DNA of 64,000 nt from Paraescarpia echinospica (taxonomy: Eukaryota; Annelida; Polychaeta; Sabellida; Siboglinidae): NCBI GenBank assembly GCA_020002185.1, contig CM034534.1:68048315-68112314 (forward strand), read 5' to 3'. The notes under the pieces are model-generated. The model made no database searches. It was not told where the DNA came from and was given only the letters and a program-made list of their open reading frames with translations. A program made the position numbers and the translations under genes. This document shows, in pieces, positions 35,308-45,978 of this stretch. Numbering within the stretch: the first letter of the stretch is position 1; each line of letters begins with the position of its first letter.

Positions 35308-36050
35308 ATGCTTTTAATTGATATTTAAGTATATGGACCCACTTGTGCGTTTGTTTTTAATGCGTACGTTTACAGGAGCCAGAGGTGCATAAACAAACAC
35401 ATTTCCTATGTTTCAATGTCCAATATAGACCTACTAGTCTTTTATACAAATATACACAAGACATACGGGTGTCAAAATGCAGACGATAGCAAGGTATATG
35501 AGAGTAAGCAATGCTTAAATAAAAGGCTTACGAATACAATGCGTTATTCACTGCCTGCACGTTGGGTCACGTACAAGGCGGACGGACAAGGCATATACAA
35601 ATTCAGAAGTGTCACAGTAACGACCGGGTGTTTTGTCGTCTCGTGGCTTGCTCAGAAACGCGACATTACAGAGCGAACACAAACATAAATGTTCTCTTCT
35701 TCACGTTACAATTAAATATTTCTGGGCATCAATTTTACACATTTCATGCCAGTCCGTAGTTGCTCAACACATTGGCATAGTTAAAAACGATTGTCTGACG
35801 CAAGCCAAAAGAAAAAGAAATGTGTGTCATATTGCAAATGTATACCTCAATCGTAAATATGTGGCGTGTACGATATAAACAGCATTAGTGGTTTTGTAGG
35901 AGCTTTTTCATGCGCGGGACCATAGGTCAGTACCAACAAATCACTGTCAATGTCAGATTTTACAGAGACGCTAAAGCAGTACCAGACATAGGATACGTCA
36001 TTCGCTACATCAATTGGCTGTCTTACATACATGTTATGTATGCGGTTTCG
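35308..36050. other. Non-coding stretch, nothing recognised
   Basis: Overlapping 65-90 codon frames in three phases have no recognisable domain. No RNA gene or long repeat was seen. Confidence 0.4.
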
Positions 36051-36059
36051 ACGCACGCA

Positions 36060-36500
36060 AACACACAGCAAAACTAACCCCCACGCGTATGGAACCGATT
36101 GGCGTAATTACCAAGTTGTTTATTGGCTCTCCCGGCAGCGCGCCAATCGGCGGCCCCGACGGACGGATACGTCATAGACGCGCGACTAGGGAGCGGTCAT
36201 TAGTCAGCAGTTATTGCAACCGCCCGCTGTCAACCTCTCCCGTCGGGAGCGCCCGGGGCTGAGGCGAAGCGAGACCCGACTCCCGGGGCAGATCAAAAGT
36301 CGACCGTTAATGCCGAGACGAAGCGCGAACGATCAAGTTTATATCCTCCCGTGTGCAGCCGAGGTGCAACTGAGGATTGCGCGGGAATTGAAACAGAAAC
36401 CGGGCCGCGTCTGCAGCGGTAGGTGCACGCTGACGGCGTTCTCGCAGGAGCCCACTGTCTCATCTTGAGCGGATTAAATCCCAGTCCAGAATACTCGCTG
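36060..36500. promoter_or_regulatory. GC- and CpG-rich block; candidate regulatory element
   Basis: The block has strong CpG content and several CCAAT-box matches in both orientations (CGATTGGCGTAATTACC near 36093, TTATTGGCTC near 36120, GCCAATCGGCGG near 36141). Homeodomain-type TAATTA and CATTAGTC cores are present. No repeat or protein domain was recognised. It could be an unannotated promoter or an enhancer. Confidence 0.35.
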
Positions 36501-37205
36501 TCATCATTGTTTCCAGTCATCACAACTGTTACACGCCCAACGTCTTTTCCATGACCATCATCACTGTACGGGAGAGGGGGGGGGGTGAATGTGTGGAAAT
36601 ATGAGTTATATTTATTTTACTGTGATTGTCTACATTTTAAATATTATTATAAAAGACCACAATACGAAGTTCTCTTTTGGAAATTCAAAAAAGTATCTTG
36701 TATCTTGATATATATTACCCACGCATGCATTGCGCCATGTTCAAAACAGGTGTGCACTTTTTCATACTCGTTTATTCACGTCATGACGCGGTCATCGCGT
36801 TCAAAATTACGCGTACGTGTAGTCAACGGCAACGAAACTGTTGTTGTCTCGTACACAATGAGAAATGAACAAATGAGTTGTTTTAAAAGAGAATTACGAT
36901 CGACTGCAGCGCCAGAGAACACACTCTACGTTATTACTAATATTATCATTATTATTATTAAAAGGGTATCTTTGAGATCTGCATTCCGTTGCTATCGTAT
37001 TCAACAGCTGGCGAAGTAGTTCAGATAACCGGGCACGGCCTGCGGGCTTGTCTGATTATATTCCGCCACCGTCTCCTTCAATTTCTGCTTCAAGCTATTC
37101 TCAAAAGATACCATTTGATATAGGAGTCTAAATATGGTATGCTATGTCTTATTAATATTCAACACAAAATATTATCGTCATAATTCATAGTCTGTGCATT
37201 TGTGG
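36501..37205. other. Non-coding stretch, nothing recognised
   Basis: An open frame of 144 codons (36585-37019) crosses this AT-rich interval without any family motif. It includes low-complexity Ile codons from an ATT run, so I do not call it a gene. Confidence 0.4.
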
Positions 37206-37209
37206 TGGT

Positions 37210-37450
37210 TATAGTTTGGACGTGTGCCCAGAAAAAATCAAGGAAGACAGTTATTGCCAAACGGCGCTGAGATGGACGTCAGAAAGGAAGCGGAAAGCGG
37301 ATCACCCTAAGATAACATGGAGAAAAATCGTTGAGTAAGAATTACAACAACTGGGATGGAAAACATGGAGTGATGCCAAGCGCTTAGCCAGAGACAGAAC
37401 GAGCTGGAGAATGACAGCTTGATGGGTCATGAGACCCGAAGAGGATAGGT
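37210..37450 (+). pseudogene. LINE C-terminal fragment
   Basis: In one frame the sequence reads ALRWTSERKRKADHPKITWR, then KIVE, a stop, ELQQLGWKTWSDAKRLARDR and TSWRMTA. The W..A..LA.DR..W pattern is the end of the C-terminal region of many LINE reverse transcriptases. No catalytic part is attached; this is a 3'-end fragment with at least one stop. Confidence 0.6.
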
Positions 37451-37870
37451 AAAACCATTTGCGTCAGTATCTTGTTACGTGAAGTTCCTGCACCCATTGT
37501 TGTTTACATTGTCTTTTTATAATGCAACCTTCAAATTGCATTGTATTTCATGTGGACCTCGTTGTCAACACAGTTTGGTTTCCAAAACAAAAGATGTCCT
37601 GATTTGCGTTTGTTATAGTTAGTAACTCGATGTGATTTCTGTAGAGGAGATGAGGAGATAAACAAGAGCGTACGATGGTGTACTGCGCTGGCTACTCTTA
37701 CGGTCCATTGGAGAGAGTGAACATTTCTAAAAAGTATAAAACAGCTTATGTTGTTCTGTTAATTCTTTATCCCTTAAATATAATGTATAAAATATATTAT
37801 AAATATTTTGACCTCGATATTCGATATTTCGATATCTTTCTTCATTCACTAATCGAGTTTCACTGCCGTC

Positions 37871-38293
37871 CAGGGGCGGGTCCAGAGAGGGTAGTCTAGG
37901 GGGGGGGCACAAACACTTCCACTTGCGGCCGAACCAAATGGTGTAGAAAATGGCTCGCTCCCGCGGCGCCATAACTTCAACTTCTGCTGTCTCGGCTCGT
38001 CTGCTGACATTTGAAGACGGTGGGGGTGGGGATGCTGTTGAAATGTGTTTGTCGCTCCGCGGCCGTATCTTCAGCTCTTTTCCCGTCTGCTCTGGCTTGG
38101 CTGCCTCCACAGCTCGACAGTGACACCGGAAGACGAGGGGGATGTGCTGTTAACAAATTTTCGCCGCTGCGCCGCCGTAGCTTCTGTAATGGGGACACAT
38201 TAAAAAGGTCTAGGTGGCACGCCACGGTAGCCCAAGCATAGCGCGGTCGAATTCAAAAGTTCTAAGGAACCACGTGCCCCCCCAGGCCCCATA
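37871..38293 (+). mobile_element. GC-rich non-autonomous DNA element or repeat, copy 1
   Basis: The repeat starts CAGGGGCGGGTCCAGAGAGG, a terminal sequence style seen in hAT-like elements, and ends near CCCATATACAC. Its centre (37915-38175) matches the reverse complement of 41590-41895, and its last about 90 bases recur at 39299-39395. Open frames in it are Arg/Ser/Pro-rich with no domain. No transposase is present, and classification as hAT-like is tentative. Confidence 0.6.
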
Positions 38294-38294
38294 T

Positions 38295-38472
38295 ACACGC
38301 ACACGTACACGCACGCACACCACGCACGCTCACGCACACGCACGCACACGCATGCACACGCACGCACACGTACACGCACACGCACACGCACGCACGCACG
38401 CACGCACGCACACGCACGCACGCGTTGCACGCACACGCACGCACACGCACACACACGCACATACACACACAC
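38295..38472. repeat. ACACGC / ACGC compound microsatellite
   Basis: Irregular mixture of ACAC, ACGC and ACGT units starting at the end of the GC-rich repeat. Confidence 0.95.
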
Positions 38473-38664
38473 TCGAGTTATCTGGACATACAGACTAACA
38501 GCGGTTTTCTCGCTAACAAAGAGTAATAAGGGCATTATAAGGCATATGAACAATGTAGCATTCTTGACATTACGCTCTATGTGCTCCATTAGATTTACAT
38601 CAGTTATAAACGCCATTTCAAATAGTTGACTATCTGTACACAAATAATTGTCTTATATTTTAAA

Positions 38665-39060
38665 GGCTGAAGCATCGTTACACATATTTGCATAGTATAT
38701 TGTTTCATATAGAAAATCCGTACAAAGCCAGATACTTGCAGACTAATTTTGATGATATTGTATTTCACAGTTATAAATATGGCTGAATGTACAACGGAGT
38801 GATATTTTAAATTTTAGCATTGTGGATAATGGCGTTTGATCTGATATTAATAAAAATCAAGATTGGTTTCGCTGGGTTTCGAACCCAGGACCTTTCGCGT
38901 GTGAGGCGAACGTGATAACCACTACACTACGAAACCCGCTGTGACGTCATTTTGAAAGATGGAAACCGATTAGAGGAGCTAGCAACAGAGGTGTGAATCG
39001 AAGAAATAAAAAAGATGCAATGGAGGAGGGAATGCCATGGTCTAGGAATTGATATACAAA
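38665..39060 (-). repeat. Duplicated tRNA-Val unit A (partner at 40303-40702)
   Basis: This unit and 40303-40702 share GCTGAAGCATCGTTACACAT, GAAAATCCGTACAAAGCCAG, the tRNA sequence, and the upstream flank ATGGAAACCGA...GGAGGAGGGAATG. A further shared piece (AGTCAGGGGAATTAGCTCAT) lies at 39270-39290 and 40671-40690. The partner carries the broken tRNA copy. Confidence 0.9.
38864..38936 (-). tRNA. tRNA-Val(CAC), copy 3
   Basis: Complete 73-nt cloverleaf on the minus strand, identical in the body to the gene at 30183, anticodon CAC. On the minus strand a TTTTT run follows the gene (plus-strand AAAAA near 38852-38856). TGACGTCA lies at 38942-38949, six bases upstream of the 5' end. Confidence 0.97.
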
Positions 39061-39298
39061 ATGAGACGGTCATAACAGCGTAATGGACATAGAGGAGAGG
39101 GAAGGCGGGAACTGGTAGACAGATATGGGCAAACATAAATGAGAGGGCAAGTAGGCGCTATGCCTCATTTTAATTTACACATGTATGGAACATCATAATT
39201 TTATAATAAGTGTATAATAATGTAATAATACAAAGAACCAACACATGCAGTGTCCTTATACATCATGTAGTCAGGGGAATTAGCTCATGACTAAAATA

Positions 39299-39395
39299 AA
39301 AAGTCTAGGTGGCACGCCACGGTAGCCCAAGCATAGCGCGGTCAAATTCAAAAGTTCCAAGGAGCCACGTGCCCCCCATGCCCCATATACCCGCC
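39299..39395 (+). repeat. Copy of the end of the GC-rich repeat (38203-38293)
   Basis: AGTCTAGGTGGCACGCCACG and TAGCCCAAGCATAGCGCGGT match 38207-38260 almost perfectly. The copy continues to CCCCATATACCCGCCTATG, which may be the true terminal sequence because it mirrors the CAGGGGCGGG start. Confidence 0.85.
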
Positions 39396-39885
39396 TATGC
39401 CGTCTCCATCGCCTATCTCCACTACACCTTCCTCTCGCTCCATCTCAAACATAAGTTTTCAAAATGTTGAATGATGATGAAAATATTGTTGGAAGTATTA
39501 TCTTTCACTTTGAAATATAAAAAAATAGTAGTTTCGATAAATCAACGTCATCTGCTTTTTTGCAGTCTTGTTAAGGCATTTGTTAAAACGTGTTTTGCTA
39601 GCGCTTTATGAATGGATGTTACAACATGGTTGGCTGAAAAAGGTACTTTCTAGTAAATGAAAGAAATATTATAGCAATGCTGTTTTCAAAAGCGTGTTTA
39701 ATCAAACAATCAATAACAAATAATACTCCCAACAAAAACGGCATTTATGATATATGCAGTTCACTACAGAGAATTATGAATTTAAAGATCATCCTTGAAA
39801 TATACTGCAAAAAAACTTACTTTATTCTAGCTCGCCTATTGGAATAATCTACGTCTTGCGTACTAAATTGGAATTCTGTAAAAAG
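39396..39885. other. Non-coding stretch, nothing recognised
   Basis: AT-rich; no gene, RNA or repeat recognised. Confidence 0.4.
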
Positions 39886-39891
39886 TAAGAT

Positions 39892-39964
39892 TGGTTTCGC
39901 TGGGTTTCGAACCCAGGACCTTTCGCGTGTGAGGCGAACGTGATAACCACTACACTACGAAACC
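39892..39964 (-). tRNA. tRNA-Val(CAC), copy 4
   Basis: Complete 73-nt cloverleaf on the minus strand with anticodon CAC, identical in the body to the other intact copies. A TTTTT run follows on the minus strand (plus AAAAA near 39880-39884). The upstream element is TGACGTTG, a one- or two-base variant of TGACGTCA. Its wider flanks do not match copies 3 or 5. Confidence 0.97.
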
Positions 39965-40226
39965 CACCGTGACGTTGGCTGGTTCAATAAAACAAAACGT
40001 TTCATTGACCGATCGTTTGAGAAATACTGTGGTGCGAAGAATCAATCCACTTTTAAGAAAAGAGGTATTCAGCCCATAGTGAGTAATTCATTAATATAAT
40101 GTTCTCAAAATATTAAAGAATATGCTCAATGTATACTGCCCGCTAATTTGTATTTAGTAAACCCGTAACAATGTTCGCATTTTAACTGTTTCCAACCCGG
40201 AGCATGTTGAAATGGTAAAAAATATT

Positions 40227-40301
40227 ACACACACGTACGCGCACGCACACGCACACGCGCGCACGCGCACGCACGCACGCGCACGCACGCACGCACCCAC
40301 A
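40227..40301. repeat. ACGC-type microsatellite
   Basis: Short irregular CACGCACGCGC array directly before the second duplicated tRNA unit. Confidence 0.95.
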
Positions 40302-40460
40302 CGGCTGAAGCATCGTTACACATACATGCCTAATATATTGTTTTATATAGAAAATCCGTACAAAGCCAGATACTTGCAGACAAATTTTGAATTATATTGT
40401 ATTTCACAGTTATAAGTATGGCTGAATATACAAAGGAGTGATATAGATAAAAATCAAGAT

Positions 40461-40529
40461 TGGTTACGCTGGGTTTCGGACCCAGGACCTTTTGTGTGGC
40501 GAACATGATAACCACTACACTACGAAACC
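40461..40529 (-). pseudogene. tRNA-Val pseudogene with anticodon-arm deletion
   Basis: This is a 69-nt minus-strand derivative of the tRNA-Val gene, with about four bases lost in the anticodon arm and several substitutions (for example ACGTAACC-type change in the acceptor and GTCCGAAA in the T loop). The anticodon loop cannot form. The upstream TGACGTCA element is intact. Confidence 0.93.
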
Positions 40530-40702
40530 CGCCGTGACGTCATTTTGAAAAATGGAAACCGACAAGAGGAGCTAGGCATAGAGGCGTTAATCGAAGGAAT
40601 AAAAAAAGATGCAACGGAGGAGGGAATGTCATAGTAAAAAAAACATGCAGTGTCCTATACATCCTGTAGTCAGGGGAATTAGCTCATGACTAACATATCT
40701 CT

Positions 40703-41100
40703 TTCGTGTTGCATCAGAACATTCTCTTGCTTGCAATGGCTTTTTAATGACAAGTACGTTTATGTTATTTATTATTTACTAAATTAATGTTTTTAAATGT
40801 AATTATGTTGTTTAACTTTTACGTATGTAATATGTCGACGTAACTTGGTTGCTTATTTATATTATTTATTTAACCGATTTATTTAGCTTTGTTTATATTT
40901 ATTAACTTTTAAACATATTTATTAGCACAGTTTTCTTAATCCGGACACACGGCGCGTTAAAAATGTATAAAATATTAAATAAATAATTTACTGAAAATTC
41001 AACACTATTACTGACAATAATCAGAAACCATTAAGTGACAATAATAAAATAATTAATGTCCAAAAATAAAAAGATGACTATCACAATCCGTAATGCACAG
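40703..41100. other. Non-coding AT-rich stretch
   Basis: Very AT-rich sequence with no recognised gene or repeat. Confidence 0.4.
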
Positions 41101-41108
41101 GCACAGAT

Positions 41109-41253
<145 letters not shown>

Positions 41254-41345
41254 TACATTAAACTCTTTACACACAGGCAGACATACAGTGTATACGCACA
41301 ATATGCCCGCACGCGTGCAGACGTACAACCTTCACACGCATATGT

Positions 41346-41442
41346 ACACGCACATGCACACGCACACGCACACGCACACGCACACGCACACGCACACGCA
41401 CACGCACACGCACACGCACACGCACACGCACACGCACACGCG
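41346..41442. repeat. CACACG hexanucleotide microsatellite
   Basis: About 16 units of a CACACG repeat following the ACAG array by about 90 bases. Confidence 0.97.
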
Positions 41443-41454
41443 CATGCGTGCACA

Positions 41455-41905
41455 CAGGCGTGTCTAGGGGCGTACTGGGGACACGTGCCCTTCCTATACC
41501 TTTGGAACTGTGTGTGCCCGTAGACCGTTTTGAATGGGTCCACGTGACCGTGTCCCCTAGATCATTGGAAATGTGTCCCCAATCATGCTACAATAAGCTA
41601 AAATTGTGGCGATGCGGCGGCGGCGGCGGCAAAAATTTGTCAACAGCACACCTCCCCTCGTCTTCCGATGTCACAGTCGAGCTGTGGAGGCAGCCGAGCC
41701 AGAGCAGACAGAAGAAGAGCTGAAGATACGGCCGCGCAGCGACGAACAAATTTCAACAGCATTCCCATTCCCACCGTCTTCAGATGTCAGCAGTCGAGCC
41801 GAGACAGCAGAAGTTGAAGTTATGGCGCCGCGGGAGCGAAACATTTTCAACACCATTCGGTTCGGCCGCCAAAGGAGGTTTGTGCCCCCCTAGACTATCC
41901 TCTAT
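41455..41905 (-). mobile_element. GC-rich non-autonomous repeat, copy 2 (inverted)
   Basis: From about 41590 to 41895 the minus strand matches 37915-38175: GCCGCGCAGCGACGAACAAA, GACAGCAGAAGTTGAAGTTA and GGCGCCGCGGGAGCGA-type blocks are shared. The left part includes a GGCGGC run at 41612-41629. Divergence is moderate and no transposase is present. Copies 1 and 2 face each other across tRNA copies 3 and 4. Confidence 0.65.
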
Positions 41906-42173
41906 GGACATGCCCTTGCACATACAAACGACTTCCTTGGCGCATGACTGAACTAAATAGGAACTACCGGATCATTGATGTGATTATAACTGAATTTGAG
42001 GCCGCACCATAATAGACCTATCTATAGAAACCCCGCCCCACAGGCAACAAAAGTATATATTTTTGATATATTTAGCAGGTGTTATAAACCACGATGAAAA
42101 CAATTATTCACAACAGAAATCCAAGTTCGGCGATACGCTTTAGTACCGATATTAGTGATATGACGTCACGGCG

Positions 42174-42246
42174 GGTTTCGTAGTGTAGTGGTTATCACGT
42201 TCGCCTCACACGCGAAAGGTCCTGGGTTCGAAACCCAGCGAAACCA
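42174..42246 (+). tRNA. tRNA-Val(CAC), copy 5
   Basis: Complete 73-nt cloverleaf on the plus strand, anticodon CAC, identical in the body to the other intact copies. TTTTTTT follows about eight bases after the gene. TGACGTCA lies at 42161-42168. Confidence 0.97.
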
Positions 42247-42455
42247 AACGATACTTTTTTTCGTGTAACATAATATATCTTTGAACTCGATCGAATTTAG
42301 TATATCATTACATTGAATTTTTTTTAATCTGCATAATATAATTAAATTCTGAGTGATATATTCGGTGGGCTGAACAATAGTATAACACATTATCTTGTTA
42401 ACTACGTGTGTTATTTAACTTCATTCATATATGTCCGCACGTGCCTATGACGAAG

Positions 42456-42777
42456 ATAATAATAATAATAGTAATGGTGATGATGCAGATAATAATAATA
42501 GTGATAATGATGATGATGATGATGATGATGATAATAATAATAATAGTAATGATGATGGTGATAATAATAATAATAGTAATGATGATGGTGATTATGATGA
42601 TGATGATAATAATACTAATAGTAATGATGATGATGATGATGATAATAATAATAATAGTAATGATGATTATGATGATAATAAAAGTAATAGTAATGATGAT
42701 GATGATAATACTAATAATAATAGTAATGATGACGATGATGATGATGATAATAATAGTAGTAATAATAATAATAATAA
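42456..42777. repeat. AAT / GAT trinucleotide array, about 320 bp
   Basis: Alternating blocks of AAT and GAT with interspersed AGT. One frame reads as a long Asp/Asn run and another as Met/Ile, which are artefacts. It ends in AAATATTTGTATAGCG, like the reversed GCGCTATACAA-type tails of retroelements, so it may be an expanded retroelement tail. Confidence 0.95.
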
Positions 42778-43270
42778 ATATTTGTATAGCGTCCGATCGC
42801 TCGAGAATGCTCTCTCTGCATACGTATTTGTGATTTATCCACTCTATTTCTACGTCTCAAAATCTGCCCCTTCAGTAGGCTAATTCTGCTGCGCACCTTG
42901 CGGCTGACGATAAGATACATTATATCTTACCCTTGGCTAACCCCAGCATTAATGCTAGGTTTGTTTTGACTTGTTGTGTTACTTAAGCAGACTCTAGAAT
43001 TTGGCTACTTACATGCAGCTTGCGCCGGTGAAATACACAAAATAACGATTGATCACACAATCATAGCATTGAGATGATTTTAAACACCGCACTAGGCCAA
43101 ACTCTATCTATAAAGCTATGTTTAAAAAACACCAAACCATAATCAGTGAAAGTTCATCCTGCTTTGGGTAACCCGTGAACATATTATAACGGCTTCATAA
43201 TGTACTAGTCCGAATACAATTGTCTAAACAAAAGTAAACAAGTAGGTCGTTCTACTGAAATATCAATAAA
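42778..43270. other. Non-coding stretch, possible retroelement tail
   Basis: No gene was recognised. The first 160 bases may be the 3' part of a minus-strand retroelement adjoining the trinucleotide array. Confidence 0.35.
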
Positions 43271-43290
43271 ATATATGCGACGTCACCGCG

Positions 43291-43363
43291 GGTTTCGTAG
43301 TGTAGTGGTTATCACGTTCGCCTCACACGCGAAAGGTCCTGGGTTCGAAACCCAGCGAAACCA
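43291..43363 (+). tRNA. tRNA-Val(CAC), copy 6
   Basis: Complete 73-nt cloverleaf on the plus strand, anticodon CAC, same body as the other intact copies. TTTTTT follows about ten bases later. The upstream flank has GCGACGTCACCGC, a close variant of the shared element. Confidence 0.97.
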
Positions 43364-43559
43364 ATTTGGGATCGCTTTTTTATTTATAGTTTACATGCCT
43401 TTCTAAATAAATGTAAAAAGTAAATGACTATATATAATTGTAAGTTTACAGAACTAACTCGTGGATTTTAAGGTTATGCTTAAGACGCTGTCGCACTTGC
43501 TTAATTAAGCGGACTGTATAGCATGGACGACATACTAACATACTACGGTGTCAGTGGCC

Positions 43560-44160
43560 ATACAAACTACAGATCGCTTCAATTCAACTTGTTCAAGCAC
43601 GCGGCGTCTTCGCCGAACGTCGGCGCAATATATATCTCCCTTCAGCCGTCTAATGCGATACCACATCAAATGCGAAATTAATTATATTTGGCCGCATAAC
43701 GAGCGACACTGATAAGCTAAATGCCTCGCAGAATGGAATCGGGATACTTCAATTAGGGCGAACAGATTCGATTTGCGACAAATCGCGTTTTAATTCGGTT
43801 GCGCATTGAGCCAAAGAATGGCCCGGCTTAGCGGCGACGTAACAGCGCGGAAGGAATCGGCCGTAATCTGATTGGTTCGGCGCGCTCCCCGAGTAATGGC
43901 GATTATTGTATGTAAATGGCGACGGCGATTTATCGCTCGGCCCGACACGGGCAATGGCGTCCAGCTTGGTCGGGCGTTGATTGGAAAGTAATTTGTAACA
44001 ATCGACTGACCACTGTATCGTCCTAGCGTCTCTTTTCATCTGGCGTAATTAGATCGTCTCAGTTACAAGAGAGATGGAGAGCCTTGGTCGGTAGTCGACG
44101 GATTCCAATAAGCCGTCGTCGAATCAACGACGCTTTTAATTGATCGTTCATTTTCGTTTT
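43560..44160. promoter_or_regulatory. CpG-containing, repeat-free block; candidate enhancer
   Basis: Sharp change to CpG-containing sequence with repeated homeodomain-type cores (CAATTAGGG, TTTTAATTCG, GTAATTAGATC, TTTTAATTGATCG) and ATTGGTTCGG, free of microsatellites and transposon motifs. It ends just before a compound microsatellite. The NK1 gene begins 3.3 kb away on the 3' side. Confidence 0.35.
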
Positions 44161-44248
44161 CATTTTGTTTGTTCGGCTGGCAATGAACATGCTTCTAGTA
44201 GGTAGAATGATAGCTGCTTGGCACCTGTCACACATATGGGACGAAAAT

Positions 44249-44258
44249 GTGTGTGTGC

Positions 44259-44356
<98 letters not shown>

Positions 44357-44694
44357 GTGTTTGCGTGTTTGCGTGTGTGTGTTTGTGTGTGTTTGTGTTT
44401 GCGTGTTTGCGTGTTTGCGTGTTTGCGTGTTTGCGTGTTTGCGTGTTTGCGTGTATGTGTGTGCGCGTGTGCGCGTGCGTATGAACGTATGAATGTGTGT
44501 GTATGTATTTACACACATGCTTATATAAACACATACATACATACATGCATGCATACATACATACATACATACATACATACATACATACATACATACATAC
44601 ATACATACATACATACATACATACATACGTACGTATGTATGCTTGTATGTATTTCATAAATGGTTTGGCTGGATCTCTCCACACTTGTGAAAGG

Positions 44695-44742
<48 letters not shown>

Positions 44743-44803
44743 GTATATACACATATATGTGTGTGTATAAACATACATATATGCATATATACATACATAC
44801 ACA

Positions 44804-44896
<93 letters not shown>
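44249..44896. repeat. Compound microsatellite cluster: GT, GCGTGTTT, ACAT, TA, CA
   Basis: In order the cluster has GT (44249-44352), an 8-base GCGTGTTT array (44353-44464), ACAT (about 44531-44628), TA (44697-44741) and CA (about 44800-44894). The outer GT and CA arrays are complementary, so the cluster could fold on itself. Open frames of up to 256 codons across it are artefacts. Confidence 0.97.
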
Positions 44897-45530
44897 TCAT
44901 TATAATGATATTCATAGCATACCGACACAATTATAAAACATACAGAAGCAAACCGCAAAGCGTTCGAAATTATAATTAAACGCATGCTAGCGGCATAGTT
45001 TGACGTAACATGTATTTGGATCTAGGAGAAAATAGTGTAGTGTTTGCAATGACAAGAACTGACCGAATATGCCCTGTACGTCATAAATGTCGTATCGAGC
45101 GATATGGTTGGTTGTCTCGAAGTAGTGTATAATTGTAGCATCACTGAAAGGTTGTTGCGGGCAACGGTGCAAAGTAACAATGCATGTTATAATGGGTGAA
45201 CGAATATGCCCGTTGCAAAAACGACTCGTTATACGATAGGTAGAAGGCCGTGTTCTGTCGTGAGGTTAAACGGAAATGAACATAATACAAAGTGGACAGG
45301 ATAACCAGCAGGATAACTATTAGAACGATACATTCAAATCCTTTATGTATTATTTCGAGCCCATCTTGAAATAATCCAAACTTCCCACATCTTGTTATTC
45401 TTTACATTATGACCACATCGAACTCTCGCACTCAATATTGTTTTGAGTAGTATTTATTCAATTAACGATTTAAGGAAACTTTTTAAATGGACGACCAACA
45501 TTCCTGTTATGTAAACAGCGGGAATTGTTT
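44897..45530. other. Non-coding stretch, nothing recognised
   Basis: No gene, RNA or repeat recognised. Confidence 0.4.
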
Positions 45531-45532
45531 AT

Positions 45533-45978
45533 GTTCCAATGTGTGAACATGTTCCAATGTGTGAACATGTTCCAATGTGTGTACATGTTCCAATGTGTGA
45601 ACATGTTCCAATGTGTGTACATGTTCCAATGTGTGAACATGTTCCAATGTGTGTACATGTTCCAATGTGTGAACATGTTCCAATGTGTGTACATGTTCCA
45701 ATGTATGTACATGTTCCAATGTGTGTACATGTTCCAATGTGTGTACATGTTCCAATGTGTGGACATGTTCCAATGTGTGTACATGTTTCAATGTGTGTAG
45801 ATGTTCCAATGTGTGTACATGTTCCAATGTGTGTACATGTTCCAATTTGTGTACATGTTCCAATGTGTGAACATGTTCCAATGTGTGTACATGTTCCAAT
45901 GCGTGTACATGTTCCAATGCGTGTACATGTTCCTATGTGTGTACATGTTCGTATGTGTGTACATGTTCCAATGTCTGT
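45533..45978. repeat. 18-bp minisatellite, about 25 units
   Basis: The unit is GTTCCAATGTGTGTACAT, with a frequent GTGAACAT variant. In the first half the two variants alternate, giving a 36-bp higher-order unit. Because 18 is a multiple of three and the unit contains no stop in most phases, long open frames appear on both strands. They are not genes. Confidence 0.98.

Noticed and set aside
36585..37019. 144-codon open frame as a gene
   Set aside because: No family motif; part of it translates an ATT run, and the surrounding composition is ordinary non-coding AT-rich DNA.
42431..42883. Asp/Asn-rich 150-codon protein
   Set aside because: It is a direct translation of the GAT/AAT array; another phase is equally open as Met/Ile.
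44160..44985. Open frames of 80-256 codons of Cys/Val, His/Thr, Tyr/Met type
   Set aside because: They are translations of GT, CA, ACAT and TA microsatellites; similar artefacts at 14400-14760, 19164-19559, 22013-22547, 41031-41543, 49362-49714, 51846-52317 and 53471-53843 were also left out.
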